From the NCBI GenBank assembly GCA_029834535.1, contig JAQMWT010000479.1, positions 1 to 64,000 on the forward strand: a stretch of DNA of 64,000 nt. Direction: 5' to 3'. This stretch comes from Chrysophaeum taylorii (lineage: Eukaryota > Sar > Pelagophyceae > Pelagomonadales > Pelagomonadaceae). Positions 40,874-49,955 of this stretch are shown piece by piece. The notes beneath the pieces are model-generated. The model was not told the DNA's origin. It did not search any database and was given only the letters and a program-made list of their open reading frames with translations. Within the stretch, counting starts at the first letter, position 1. The number at the start of each line of letters is the position of its first letter. The position numbers and the translations under genes were made by a program.

Positions 40874-42689
40874 CAAGGCTTCCCGTCCTTACTCGTTTAC
40901 ACCCCTAATGATATGACATCATCCATCCTTGGACCCTATACGTCGTCATCAGGCGCGTAACGCAGCCCAGCAAGTGGCCGCGGCGCGTAAGCAACTTTTT
41001 CAATCCGTAGAACCGCGCCGCACCTGAGCCGACAGACGTGGAGACCTCGTCTGGCAACACAGGGTAACCGCCCGCATTCTGGCGACGAATTGACGGCGAG
41101 GAGGCAACGGACCCCAGGGAGGCGCCGGCGGCGTCGATGGCCACGAACTTATCCAGAGACAGGCCTCGGGCAATGCCGCAGGTGCTCGACCTCACACGCT
41201 GGTGCCCACGCCCAATGCGGCTCGGCTGCCTTCTAAATCGAGCACTTCGAGACGCTTTTTTCGCTACGCTTGTCGCGCTCACTCTGCGACGGCGATGCAA
41301 ACGTCTTTGCGGGCGATACCATACGCGGCTGGACAATTGTGAATCAAAGTAGCGGCAACTGGCGCTTCGAGCGGCGTCAAGGTACCGTCTCCGGTCAAGC
41401 GCGTTGTGGTGCAAATCTTGGGCGATGTAACCAAAAATTAGTCGCTGCGTCGTGATCTCTGCTGCGACGGCGGCGATTCTGGCGGCGAAGACCTTCGATC
41501 TCCTTCTGAAAGACGACGAGTCACTAGCGGTAGTATCACAGGGGAGCAATCGCGCCTCGATAATCGCAGGCTCGACACCTAACGCGATTTGGACGATCCG
41601 CGAGGAAAAAATAGTTTTTCTCTGGGAACACCTCCGCGAACCGCAGCGTGAGGTGAGCGACGCTTTCCGCGAACCGACGGCACCTTTCGCCTCTCATTCG
41701 GAATCCGGTCGCTCCTGAGTCAGTCAGCGTCCAACGCACTCGCTTTCAGTCTCCACGACCCGTCTCCGGCCGGTCCCTCGCACCTTAGCGCCCGCAGACG
41801 GGGCGAGTCCTCGTTTAAGACCTTCAAGTCACGAATGCGCCACTTGTCGACACGGCCCTCGAGGCTCCGCCATCCCAGGCTAACCAGAGCCCACATGCAC
41901 CGCGCCAACCCGATCGTCGGTCTGCCAACACAGACAAGGACGACATGCCGGTCAACGCTGCAGCCGCCTAGCCTAATAAAGAGCTGCTATTACCACCGGC
42001 AAGCCAGGTCGCGAAAGTCACGCAGGTATTACTAATAAGTCTTACATCGTGGGACATGCCACACATATGGTAGTAGGGTATTTTCCGCCTGGAAACGCAT
42101 GTGCTTTGTATAAAGCTACCACCGGTGTGGTATTGAGTAATTTGCATTCTCGCGCTTGGAGCCGATGCAGATAGCGGGCTGCGTTGTAATGGCCCTGAAG
42201 ACGACCGACAGATCGCCCTGTGGCCGCACATTTACATCCCGGAAAGTCGGTCAGGACTCGGGCGGGGCCGATATCGACGGCGAGGTGGCGCTGAAGGACA
42301 CGAAGGCCCCTAATTATAAGCCCTCCCTCTCTCTCTTATATATTTATTTGTTCTAGAATTTGTGCCACAAAATCAGCGCCGGGTGGGGGGGGTATTTGAA
42401 AGTCTCGACTGCTAATTGTAAAAAAAGGGGGGACCATGAATGGTGTTTGGGTCGTAGCCAAGAGAAAAGAAAGGAACACAAGGCGAGTATCCATCCATCC
42501 ATCCATCCATCCATTTTGAAGCAAGAGAAGAGGAAGACCGCATATTTACAAGAGGGATCAAGAAAGAAGAATCCTCATCGACGGGCAGAGAACCCAGCAG
42601 CAGAGAGGTGGGTGTCTCCTAGGAAGGGAGCAAATGTCTCGTGCAGTGAGCGAGGAGCTCGCCACGTCCACGGGCGCGTCTGATTGTTG
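40874..42689. other. Intergenic, no gene seen
   Basis: A minus-strand frame of 214 codons (41549-40905) is Arg/Ser-rich and has no recognisable features, so I leave it out as a gene. A CATC microsatellite is at 42486-42514. Around 42360-42420 lies a ctcgactgctaattg variant of the dispersed GTCGACTGCTAA motif. Confidence 0.5.
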
Positions 42690-43895
42690 TTAGCCGCACT
42701 TTTCAGCGGCGTCGCGCCTGATCTGGATCGCGCGGATGTAGCGACGCTCGGCAGCTACTCTGTCTTCGGATTCGGGGGTATTGCAGGAGTCGGTCTGGGG
42801 CGGGAAACCGAAGTCCTCCAACTCCTTAGAGGTAACCGCGTGGGGGCGCGCCGGGGCGACCCCGCTGGGTGGAAGTCGTCCAAGGCGGTAATAGACGATG
42901 GAGAAGCGCCACTTGCCGCGGCGGTGTGCGCAGTTGGCGTGCCACATCTGGCCACTGAATTCGAGGAGTCTGTGTTTGACGTCGAAAAGCGTCCCGTCGC
43001 CCTCGTCGCCACCGCCGTCGTCGACCCAGAGCTCGCCGCCGTCTCGGTAGTCGCCAAAGGCGACAATGTTCGACTTTCCGCGGTTGTTGAGGTGCCTGTG
43101 GACGGGGAAGTTGTAGTTGCAGTTGAGCGTAACGCTCGTGTAGGGCACGTCGGGTCGGCGGGCTCGAAAAAAGGCGTTGAGGGCTTTGGTGAGGCGAGTA
43201 TACTTGAAGGTCTCGGTCGCGACGTGCGCGCCGCATCGCATCACGAGGCCGAGGGTGATCGACTCGCTGCGCCCGTCTTCGAACTCGTCGCGGAGGAGCG
43301 ATTCGATGTGCTCAAAGGTCGGAGGGTTCTCTTCGGCGGCTGCGGGCCACATCACGAACGGCAACCGGCGGCTGGTCGAACGCGCCGGAACTCGCGGAAC
43401 GTCGCGCTGGCGCTTTTTCTTGTCGCAGTAAGGTGCCAACGAAAAGCCGAGTCCCGGCACGCGGATCGAGACCCGGAGGCTGCAGCTCGAGACGTCAACG
43501 TTGCCTTCGTCCGTCTCGACCCGCACGCCGCCGCCGGGTAGAAGCTTGTCGACGCGACCTCGAAGCCAGCCGCGCTCCCCCATCACTTCGACCGCAGCGC
43601 CGGCGTCGGGGAGGAGGCCGGACGGGCTTTCGATTTCCGAGTCGAACCACCATGGCACGACGTCGTTCACCACGTCGTCCGCGGCGACTAGCGCGGACTC
43701 CCCCATTTCGAAGGCGAGCAATAGTCTCCGCGCGTTGGCGCGGTCGATGCGCGCCAAGCACCACTCGCCTCGCAACTTGGCCCAGACGTGCACCGCGCGC
43801 GGTCTTTCGAACGCGCGGACGACAGCCCTGTGCACGAGGCCCAACCCGCACTCGTCGTCCGAGCCCGTCAGGTCGACCACCTCCCTCATATCCAT
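42690..43895 (-). CDS. 2-oxoglutarate/Fe(II) oxygenase-like protein
   Basis: 401 residues from MDMREVVDLTGSDDECGLGL; the longer frame (ATG at 44009) begins with a Ser run from a GAA repeat and is rejected. Residues ~35-160 hold two small barrel-like segments (VHVWAKLRGEWCLARID, then GAAVEVMGERGWLRGRVDKL), similar to Tudor/PWWP-type readers. From ~225 a double-stranded beta-helix follows: PVHRHLNNRGKSNIVAFGDY (~264), GGELWVDD, a distal His in QMWHANCAH (~321) and Arg in KWRFSIVYY (~330). The H-x-H, distal His and Arg fit the metal- and 2OG-binding set of algal and viral-type 2OG oxygenases. Which acidic residue binds iron is unclear, and the substrate is unknown. It is divergent from the MoaA gene, ~400 bp away. 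Confidence 0.68.
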   Translation of the reverse strand: MDMREVVDLTGSDDECGLGLVHRAVVRAFERPRAVHVWAKLRGEWCLARIDRANARRLLLAFEMGESALVAADDVVNDVVPWWFDSEIESPSGLLPDAGAAVEVMGERGWLRGRVDKLLPGGGVRVETDEGNVDVSSCSLRVSIRVPGLGFSLAPYCDKKKRQRDVPRVPARSTSRRLPFVMWPAAAEENPPTFEHIESLLRDEFEDGRSESITLGLVMRCGAHVATETFKYTRLTKALNAFFRARRPDVPYTSVTLNCNYNFPVHRHLNNRGKSNIVAFGDYRDGGELWVDDGGGDEGDGTLFDVKHRLLEFSGQMWHANCAHRRGKWRFSIVYYRLGRLPPSGVAPARPHAVTSKELEDFGFPPQTDSCNTPESEDRVAAERRYIRAIQIRRDAAEKCG

Positions 43896-44293
43896 CCTGC
43901 ACGCTTCAATAAAATAGCGCCTTGCAAGCTGTCTGGAAGAAGAAGAAGAAGAAAAAGAAGAAGAAGACCGAGGTACACAGCGCTCGCTCGGACGTTGTCG
44001 CGACAACACTAGAAGAGGCCAAGGTTGCTTTGCTGCGAGAAGGGGAGAAGGTACAGCGTCACAAGAGAGTGCATTCTCATTACATTCAAGAAGACAACGT
44101 ATAGAGGGAAGTCAAGGCTTAAAGACAGATAGACAGACAGAGAGACGCTTCATGCACCACCACACTCTTGTCTTGATCAATAATTGGTTAAAAAAAAAAT
44201 AAATCAATCCAACCACCAAAAACGCACCTTATGTCAAGTTCTGATGATTGAAAATTGCAACCATCTGCTGCCACAAGAAGGGTTATTATTATT
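43896..44293. promoter_or_regulatory. Divergent intergenic region, 2OG oxygenase / MoaA
   Basis: About 400 bp with a GAA repeat (43938-43970), GACA units near 44127-44142 and a poly(A) run near 44190. It must hold both promoters. No specific factor site recognised. Confidence 0.35.
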
Positions 44294-45469
44294 ATGATGA
44301 AGGCAATGAAGAGCATGTGGCACCGTGCTCTGCTGAGCACAGCGGCCCGGCGCAGGGTGCTGCCGGCGGGACCAAGTTTCGGCGAGTTTGTGCGAGGAGG
44401 CCCTGCCGTTGTGAAAGAGGAAGAAACCGCCAGGCGAAAGTGGAATTCGGAAGAGGAGGACCTCGAGGACGCGACACCGTTTTTGAGTGATCGGTTTGGC
44501 CGGTTCCACAACTACCTGCGGATATCGCTGACGGAGCGGTGCAATTTGCGGTGCACGTACTGCATGCCGGCGGAGGGTGTCCCCTTGTCTCCGCAGAGCG
44601 CCCTGCTTGGGACGAGCGAGGTGGTGCGGCTCGCGTCGGTCTTCGCCCGCATGGGCACCACGAAAATAAAACTGACTGGAGGGGAGCCGACGCTGCGCGG
44701 CGACCTCGTCGCGATCTGCGAGGCGATCAGCCGCACGCCGGGCATATCTTCGGTCGGAATGACTACGAACGGCGTGACCCTCATCAAGTCGATTCGCGCG
44801 CTGCGCGAGGTGGGCCTCAAGAGCGTTAACGTGTCGCTAGATTCGATCGTACCCGAAACATTTGCAACGCTGACGCGGCGACCCCCGGCGACGCTTTCCC
44901 GCGTCCTCGAAGCCATCGACGTCGCGTCGCAGCTTATGGACGTCAAAGTAAACTGCGTGGTCATGCGCGGAAAGAACGACGATCAACTCGGAAATCTCGT
45001 CCGCTACTTTGCCGACCGGCCCGTCGAGCTCCGGTTCATCGAGTGGATGCCCTTCAACGCCAACGACTGGGACCGCCGCCTCCTCGTGCCGGCCGCGGAG
45101 ATCCGCGAGAAACTTGCCGACCTCGTCCCCCTCCCCCCCCGCGACCCGAACGACACTACTCGCTGGTACTCGGTCGCGGGGCGCGAAAAAGCCGTCGGCG
45201 TCATCTCCTCGATGACCGAGCACTTCTGCGGTGGCTGCAACCGCGTCCGGATTACGAGCGACGGCGCCCTCAAGACCTGTCTTTTTGGCGATGACGCCGT
45301 CTCGCTCCGCGACCTCATGCGTTCTGGCGAGGACGACCGCGCCATAGCCCGCGCCGTCCGAAGCGCCCTCGGCAACAAGCACTTCGCGCACGGCGGCCGC
45401 GCCGACGGCGCGACCGGCCTCGCCAAGCACGCCGCTTCGAACAGGCCCATGATCCTCATCGGCGGCTAG
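44294..45469 (+). CDS. MOCS1: GTP 3',8-cyclase MoaA / CNX2 / MOCS1A
   Basis: 391 residues from MMKAMKSMWHRALLSTAARR, which looks like a mitochondrial targeting peptide (basic, hydroxylated, no acidic residues for ~45 positions). The radical SAM core begins at FGRFHNYLRISLTERCNLRC with the cluster motif CNLRCTYC. KLTGGEPTLRGDL, TTNGVTL and LKSVNVSLDS are family blocks. The second iron-sulfur cluster is held by CGGCNRVRITSDGALKTCLF, and the chain ends in the required Gly-Gly (RPMILIGG). The enzyme converts GTP to 3',8-cH2GTP in the first step of molybdenum cofactor synthesis, in mitochondria. The MoaC/MOCS1B half is not fused, as in plants. Single exon; a frame on the opposite strand is a shadow. 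Confidence 0.94.
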   Translation: MMKAMKSMWHRALLSTAARRRVLPAGPSFGEFVRGGPAVVKEEETARRKWNSEEEDLEDATPFLSDRFGRFHNYLRISLTERCNLRCTYCMPAEGVPLSPQSALLGTSEVVRLASVFARMGTTKIKLTGGEPTLRGDLVAICEAISRTPGISSVGMTTNGVTLIKSIRALREVGLKSVNVSLDSIVPETFATLTRRPPATLSRVLEAIDVASQLMDVKVNCVVMRGKNDDQLGNLVRYFADRPVELRFIEWMPFNANDWDRRLLVPAAEIREKLADLVPLPPRDPNDTTRWYSVAGREKAVGVISSMTEHFCGGCNRVRITSDGALKTCLFGDDAVSLRDLMRSGEDDRAIARAVRSALGNKHFAHGGRADGATGLAKHAASNRPMILIGG

Positions 45470-45737
45470 CTACCGCGAACTTGGTTGGTTGGTTGGTTGG
45501 TTGTACACCCTCTCTGTGATGTTTCGACGACGTTGCCCTTCGCCGCCCTTTCGTTTGCTCGCACCGAACGAACGATATCCGGCGATAATTGCTATTACAG
45601 AGCCCGCCTGCAGCTCGTGCTCTTTCAATACTACGTTCCCCTTTTTGTCGGTGCCGGTTGCTACAAAACAGCAAAAATGGCGTGCGTTCGTCGCCGTCCG
45701 CAAAATCGTCGTCGTCGTCGTCGGCGGCGGCACCGCG

Positions 45738-46751
45738 TCAGCGTCGGAGTTTCTCGTAGGAGTACACGAAGCCGCCTATGAGGCTGAGGGCGATGTATAT
45801 CGCGGCTTCCTTGGAGACGGGCGCCTCGAACAGATAAAAGCCGAGGATGGTGACGGGGATCTTGTTGAGGGCGCCGACAACCGCGTAGGTCGTGGCCGAG
45901 GTCGAGGCGATGCACCATACGGAGGCAACGTTGAGCGCGAAGCCGACGCAGCCAGCGATCGCGTTCATCCCCAAAAAGGTGAGATCCAAGACGCTCTTGC
46001 GCGCGTGGAGGGTCGCGGGCTCGCCGTTGGCCACCGCGAGAAAAAGCAAAAACGGGACCGACAGGACGTTGTTATAAAAGACCATGCCAAACTTGGAGAG
46101 CTGGATGGACCGCGTCGCGTGCTTCAGGTACAACACGTAGCCGCTCGTCGCGAAGCAATTCGCGATTTGCCACGTGTAGCCGAGAGCGGAGAAGCCGATG
46201 TCCTTGGCGGATGCGAGGGTCGCCCCCAAAATCATGATCGCGAACGATACCACGACCCCCGCCCCGACTCGCTTGCCGAAAAAGTGATACTCCCCCACCG
46301 CGGTGATGAGGTTGGCCAGTTGTTTGAAGACGGTGATCATCGGGACCGAGAGGTACCGCATCGCGACGAAGGATGTGAGGAGCATGAGCACGAAGCACAC
46401 GTTAACGGGGCACCACGCGAGAGCCGTCTTGCGATCAAAGTCCGCGTACGCGACAACGCCCGACGCCTTGCACAGGACCACGAGGCACGTCGCAATGAGA
46501 TTTTGCATCAAAAGGAGTGACACGTGCGCATGAACGTTGAACGACGACGCGAGCCACTTGTTCGTCAGGACCATCATGATCGAGCACGTGGCGTACATGC
46601 CGCAAGACAGTACGGCTGCGAACGCGTCCACGAACGCAGCGATGGGCCGTCTTTTTGCCTCCACCGCCTTAGCCTTGAGGATCGGGCTACTGTCCTCCAA
46701 TTCCTGAGACGCCGCCCCCGCCGACGATGACACAAACCGCTCGGCGGCCAT
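45738..46751 (-). CDS. GONST1: GDP-mannose (nucleotide-sugar) transporter
   Basis: 337 residues from MAAERFVSSSAGAASQELED; an ATG 14 codons upstream is less likely. About ten hydrophobic segments give the drug/metabolite transporter fold of Golgi nucleotide-sugar carriers. The GDP-mannose binding motif GALNK is present (VVGALNKIPVTILGFYLFEA, near residue 290), along with the FYNN block (FGMVFYNNVLSVPFLLF). The protein moves GDP-mannose into the Golgi lumen in exchange for GMP, feeding mannosylation of glycoproteins and polysaccharides. It ends YSYEKLRR, a possible ER-exit/retrieval tail. Closest in wording to VRG4/GONST1. It is convergent with MoaA (268 bp between stops). A 343-codon antisense frame is a shadow. 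Confidence 0.88.
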   Translation of the reverse strand: MAAERFVSSSAGAASQELEDSSPILKAKAVEAKRRPIAAFVDAFAAVLSCGMYATCSIMMVLTNKWLASSFNVHAHVSLLLMQNLIATCLVVLCKASGVVAYADFDRKTALAWCPVNVCFVLMLLTSFVAMRYLSVPMITVFKQLANLITAVGEYHFFGKRVGAGVVVSFAIMILGATLASAKDIGFSALGYTWQIANCFATSGYVLYLKHATRSIQLSKFGMVFYNNVLSVPFLLFLAVANGEPATLHARKSVLDLTFLGMNAIAGCVGFALNVASVWCIASTSATTYAVVGALNKIPVTILGFYLFEAPVSKEAAIYIALSLIGGFVYSYEKLRR

Positions 46752-46862
46752 TATCCTCACATCATCTCGTTGTTCGTGGGGCCATCGATGCAACGACTGC
46801 TAGACTTATAACTAACCCTGTCAAACGTGACTTTACTCCTAAACCCTGTTCCAAGACGCTTA

Positions 46863-46942
46863 AACTAACTAACTAACTTCAGACCTCTCCCGAGCATGGG
46901 AGCCAGGCCGGACCGACAGGAGCCAGTCCGGAATCACGGGCC
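46863..46942 (+). repeat. Dispersed repeat C, copy 2
   Basis: Second copy of 357-439, starting at the same CTAA run. An ATCT microsatellite (46983-47003) and Helitron-tail units (gtgaacttactcgggttaga, 47050-47100) follow. Confidence 0.75.
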
Positions 46943-47318
46943 TGTAGACGAAGACCGCCGAAAGGTCGGTCAAACCAACAGTATATCTATCTATCTATCT
47001 ATCCCCTTGCTTAAACAAAGACCACTGGCCAGGTGAGCTTACTGTGGGTTCAGGTGAACTTACTCGGGTTAGAGATTGGGACTAACTGAACTTACTGGCC
47101 TGTACTTGTCGACCTTTAAAGACCGGCTTTTTAGGTTCGGTAGACGAGATGCGCTCCGTCCTCAGCGCGACCACAACGCTCGTCGTTGTTCGAGGCTTTG
47201 TGAAGCACGACTTCAAGCTGGCGTCGACGTCCGCGCCAACGCGCCAGCGCCTCGATCGGCCCCAAAGCGCGCGGCTGTCGACTGGGATGTCGCTACACTA
47301 AGCGCAACAACTATTTTC

Positions 47319-47858
47319 ATGGCCTTTGGGGCTGGGTTCAGCGCTTACAAGGAGCTCAAGAACGATCTCAAGCAAGGTCTCGACAAGGTTCTCGGCAAGG
47401 TCGAGAATGAGCTCAAGCAAGGTCTCGAGAAGGTCGAGAACGAGCTCAAGCAAGATCTCGAGAAGGTCGACAACCGTCTCGAGAAGGTCGACAACCGTCT
47501 CGACAAGGTCGAGAACGAGCTCAAGTAAGGTCTCGACAAGGTCGAGAACGAGCTCACCAAGGTGAAGCTCGGGCTCGTGCAGTTGGGCGCGAGCTCGACT
47601 GTGTTTGGAGCTGCCGACTGCACAGCCGCGTCCTCGGGCTCTTCAGCTCCACCGATTCCATCGGTCACCAGTAATGGGCAGCGCACTCCCTCCTCCGACC
47701 CCACTGGGACACCCCCGGGGACCTTGCCAGTTGCCTCTGACGTCAACCCCCAGAACATCGTGGCCCTCCTCGAACACATCAACGCCTCCATGAGCGCCAT
47801 GGACGCGCGCTTGTCGAAACTCGAGGGCTCGTCGACTTCGACAGCGGCGGGGCCCTAG
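47319..47858 (+). pseudogene. Coiled-coil repeat protein, interrupted by one stop
   Basis: A hydrophobic start (MAFGAGFSAYKELKNDL) is followed by 11-residue repeats of the form KVENELKQGLE, about seven in tandem with variants (KVDNRLE, KVDNRLD). Then comes a Ser/Pro/Thr-rich region and a short C-terminal helix (NIVALLEHINASMSAMDARL). One in-frame TAA (47526-47528, in place of a Gln codon) splits the frame: 69 codons before it and 110 after. Heptad-like Leu/Val spacing predicts a long amphipathic helix or coiled coil. The frame is also open upstream to 47076, but there it covers Helitron-tail sequence. No family is recognised. It could be a recently broken gene, a gene carried by a mobile element, or a case of stop read-through. 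Confidence 0.45.
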
Positions 47859-48009
47859 ACTAATTCTCCACCAGATCAAAGTTGCAAAAGTTGCCAAGTC
47901 CCTTTTTTTGCAACTTTCGCGCACCCGTTCTCCACCGGGGAGGGCAAAGTTAAAAGCGAAATGGCCAAATCTGCTAAGACCCATTTTTTACCGGGGGCTT
48001 AGGCTAAGA

Positions 48010-48381
48010 TCCACCGGCCTCGTCTTTGGTGCCTTCGGTGAGGCCAGCGCGGCGTGCCACGCTCTCGCCCAAACATGCGCAGAGTGCATCGCTGCGCGCA
48101 CCTGGGTGGCAAGCGGCTGCGCCAACTTCACAGAGGCAAAGGCGGCCCAAACTCGCCGCATCTACCGTGAGTGGGGGATCGCCAACGCATTAGGCCGGGC
48201 TCGCTGTGCCCTCACCGCCCTCACCCATGTCGCCGCCTCGGGGAACCTCACCCAGGCCGCCCGATCCCAGCAGGACGACGCCCTTCGTCGCACATACGTC
48301 CGGCGGCAGCATGCGTACGACCTACGGGCGGGGCCCGTCCTCTCTTCGCCTGCCCCACGACTCGGCGATGACCCCGACTAG
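48010..48381 (+). other. Protein-coding remnant beside Helitron copy 3
   Basis: A 120-codon open stretch with good coding character: LVFGAFGEASAACHALAQTC, then WVASGCANFTEAKAAQTRRI, YREWGIANALGRARCALTAL and RRQHAYDLRAGPVLSSPAP. The F-GAFGE-S...HAL opening followed by a REWG.A..RAR.AL helix recalls C-terminal tails of LINE-type reverse-transcriptase proteins in algal genomes, from memory only. The last third is the coding strand of repeat A. No start codon of its own. Confidence 0.35.
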
Positions 48382-48480
48382 GTCCCGCGTACATATCTCC
48401 GCCCGTCAGGCACATCCCTCCTACCCCACAAACCCACCCACATCCTTCATGCCCCCCCCCCCACACCCCTCTTAGCAGTC
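48200..48480 (-). repeat. Dispersed repeat A, copy 2
   Basis: Reverse-oriented relative of 39560-39765 and 54470-54745; the match to 54745-54480 extends through the cggcggcagcatgcgtacga segment. Confidence 0.8.
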
Positions 48481-49330
48481 CTAACTACTAATCGACAGAT
48501 GTTTGTTTGTCTGTTTGTCTGTCCCTCGATTTAGGGTAAGGATCAGGTAGGCGCGAGAGTAAGGATCAGGTAGGCGCGAGAGCCAGACAGTGACCCTCCA
48601 AGCCGTCTACGGCGACCTCGCAGACTATTTCCACGAGCCGCGGCGGCTCTTTCAGCGCGCCATTCTCACGCCCCGTCGAAACGATGTTGTCGATGCTGAC
48701 AACGCGCGCATGACCGCGGCCTTTTTTCTCTGGAGACGAGGCGTCGGAGTTCTTTTCGGCCGACTAGGTTGGGTCGGAAGACGACACCTCGCTCTCAAGA
48801 GTCGAGTTTTGAACTCCCTGACAACCAACGGCATGTTGACTTTGATCGCGAGCTTAAAGTCTTCGCAACCTCGACCCGTCTCGCACGGCCACTGCAACGG
48901 TACCAGATACATGATCGATCGTGTCGTTGTCACCGAGGCTCCTCCAACCTGTATCCCTTAAGGCCCGCCTACGCCAAACGATCAACAAGAGCCAGGACCA
49001 GACGCCCCGCGAGGTCGGCGTCCTCTTGCCCACAAGCCCGTCTTCTGCCACGTCCAGCTCTACGTGGCTCTCTGTCGATCGGCATCCCCGAGGATATACT
49101 CATCTGGGTCGACGACTCCACCCTACCCCACACGTGCTGCGCAATACCGATAAGCCCCCTTTCCGGCGTCTACACGCGCACTGTAGGTGAACTTACTGGG
49201 ACCAGGTGTACTTACTGGGGTTTGAGATTGGGACTAGGTGAGCTGAGTGCCCAGGTGAACAAACTGGGACCAGGTGAACTAACTGGGACCAGGTGAATTT
49301 ACTGGGGTGTTTAGAGTAAACTCAAGGGTT
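48480..49330 (+). mobile_element. Helitron helicase remnant, copy 3 (most complete)
   Basis: Border gatttagggtaaggatcagg with a duplicated ggcgcgagag unit, then the helicase C-terminus: AVYGDLADYFHEPRRLFQRA and ILTPRRNDVVDADNAR (48598-48715), HGHCNGTRYMIDRVVVTEAP (~48886-48945), TINKSQDQTPREVGVLLP (~48977-49030) and QLYVALCRS. Frames change between the blocks, so the copy is dead. The blocks and their order are those of Helitron RepHel helicases; the Rep domain is absent. The tail holds gtgaacttactgggaccagg units and the ggatcaaagcagcttggatt block. Confidence 0.82.
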
Positions 49331-49576
49331 GGCGGCGCGTGCGGATCAAAGCAGCTTGGATTGGCGGGGGTGAGAGCGACGAGCTCAAAGGAGAGTGGGG
49401 TGAGTGGGTGTGAGCACGAGTGGGTTTGCACCGAACTTACTGGGGTTAGAGATTGGGACTAGGTGAACTTACTGGCCTGCACTTGTCGACATTTAAAGAC
49501 CCGTTGTCTACCGGATTAAGAAGGGCTAACGTGGCGCTCCGCCCTTTTTAACCTTTTAAGTTTACTCCTAAAGTTA
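49331..49576 (-). repeat. Helitron-tail repeats, target of the TIR transposon
   Basis: Contains gagattgggactaggtgaac, cttgtcgacatttaaagacc and gctccgccctttttaacctt blocks. The last of these resumes on the far side of the transposon at 54285-54330 and 54425, so the 4.67 kb transposon seems to sit inside older repeat sequence. Confidence 0.6.
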
Positions 49577-49591
49577 GTAGGGTCGGATAAG
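49577..49591 (+). repeat. Left terminal inverted repeat
   Basis: GTAGGGTCGGATAAG; its exact complement is at 54233-54247. The next bases (gaactc vs aaagctc) keep partial similarity. Confidence 0.8.
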
Positions 49592-49955
49592 GAACTCGGG
49601 GGTCCCGCGCCGGGGCCGAAAATCCCCAAGGATTGGCGGGCTTTTTTGTCCGTCGCCAAGTTGACCCAAAATGGTGCCGATTTTATCTTGGAACGAAGTC
49701 CGTAGCTGCCGATTTGGCGAATCTACTTGGGAGTGAGGTATTTTGGCGCCTCGGTGGAGGCGGGGGTCTAGGTGGCTCTACTCTGCACGACGCCATCGGC
49801 TCCAAATACAACAACCGGCGCATCGGGAATGTCCGTAGGCCCAATGAGGGTCGTGTGGGCGTTTAGACGGCGCCTTTTGTTCACTGGGGCCAGTTCTAGT
49901 GTCCTCGTCTTTCCGGGCGTCCTCGGGAGACCGGCGTCGGGGCCCGCGAACGCAG

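Noticed and set aside
40905-41549. 214-codon minus-strand frame
   Set aside because: Arg/Ser/Ala-rich, no motif, no supporting neighbours; likely chance in GC-rich DNA.
42684-43541. 285-codon plus-strand frame opposite the 2OG oxygenase
   Set aside because: Mirror of the minus-strand gene; no recognisable domain.
45489-46520. 343-codon plus-strand frame opposite the GDP-mannose transporter
   Set aside because: Highly charged, no motif; the minus strand has the GALNK transporter.
46863-49330. Helitron copy 3 as a complete, active element
   Set aside because: The Rep domain is missing and helicase blocks fall in different frames; only the helicase end is present.
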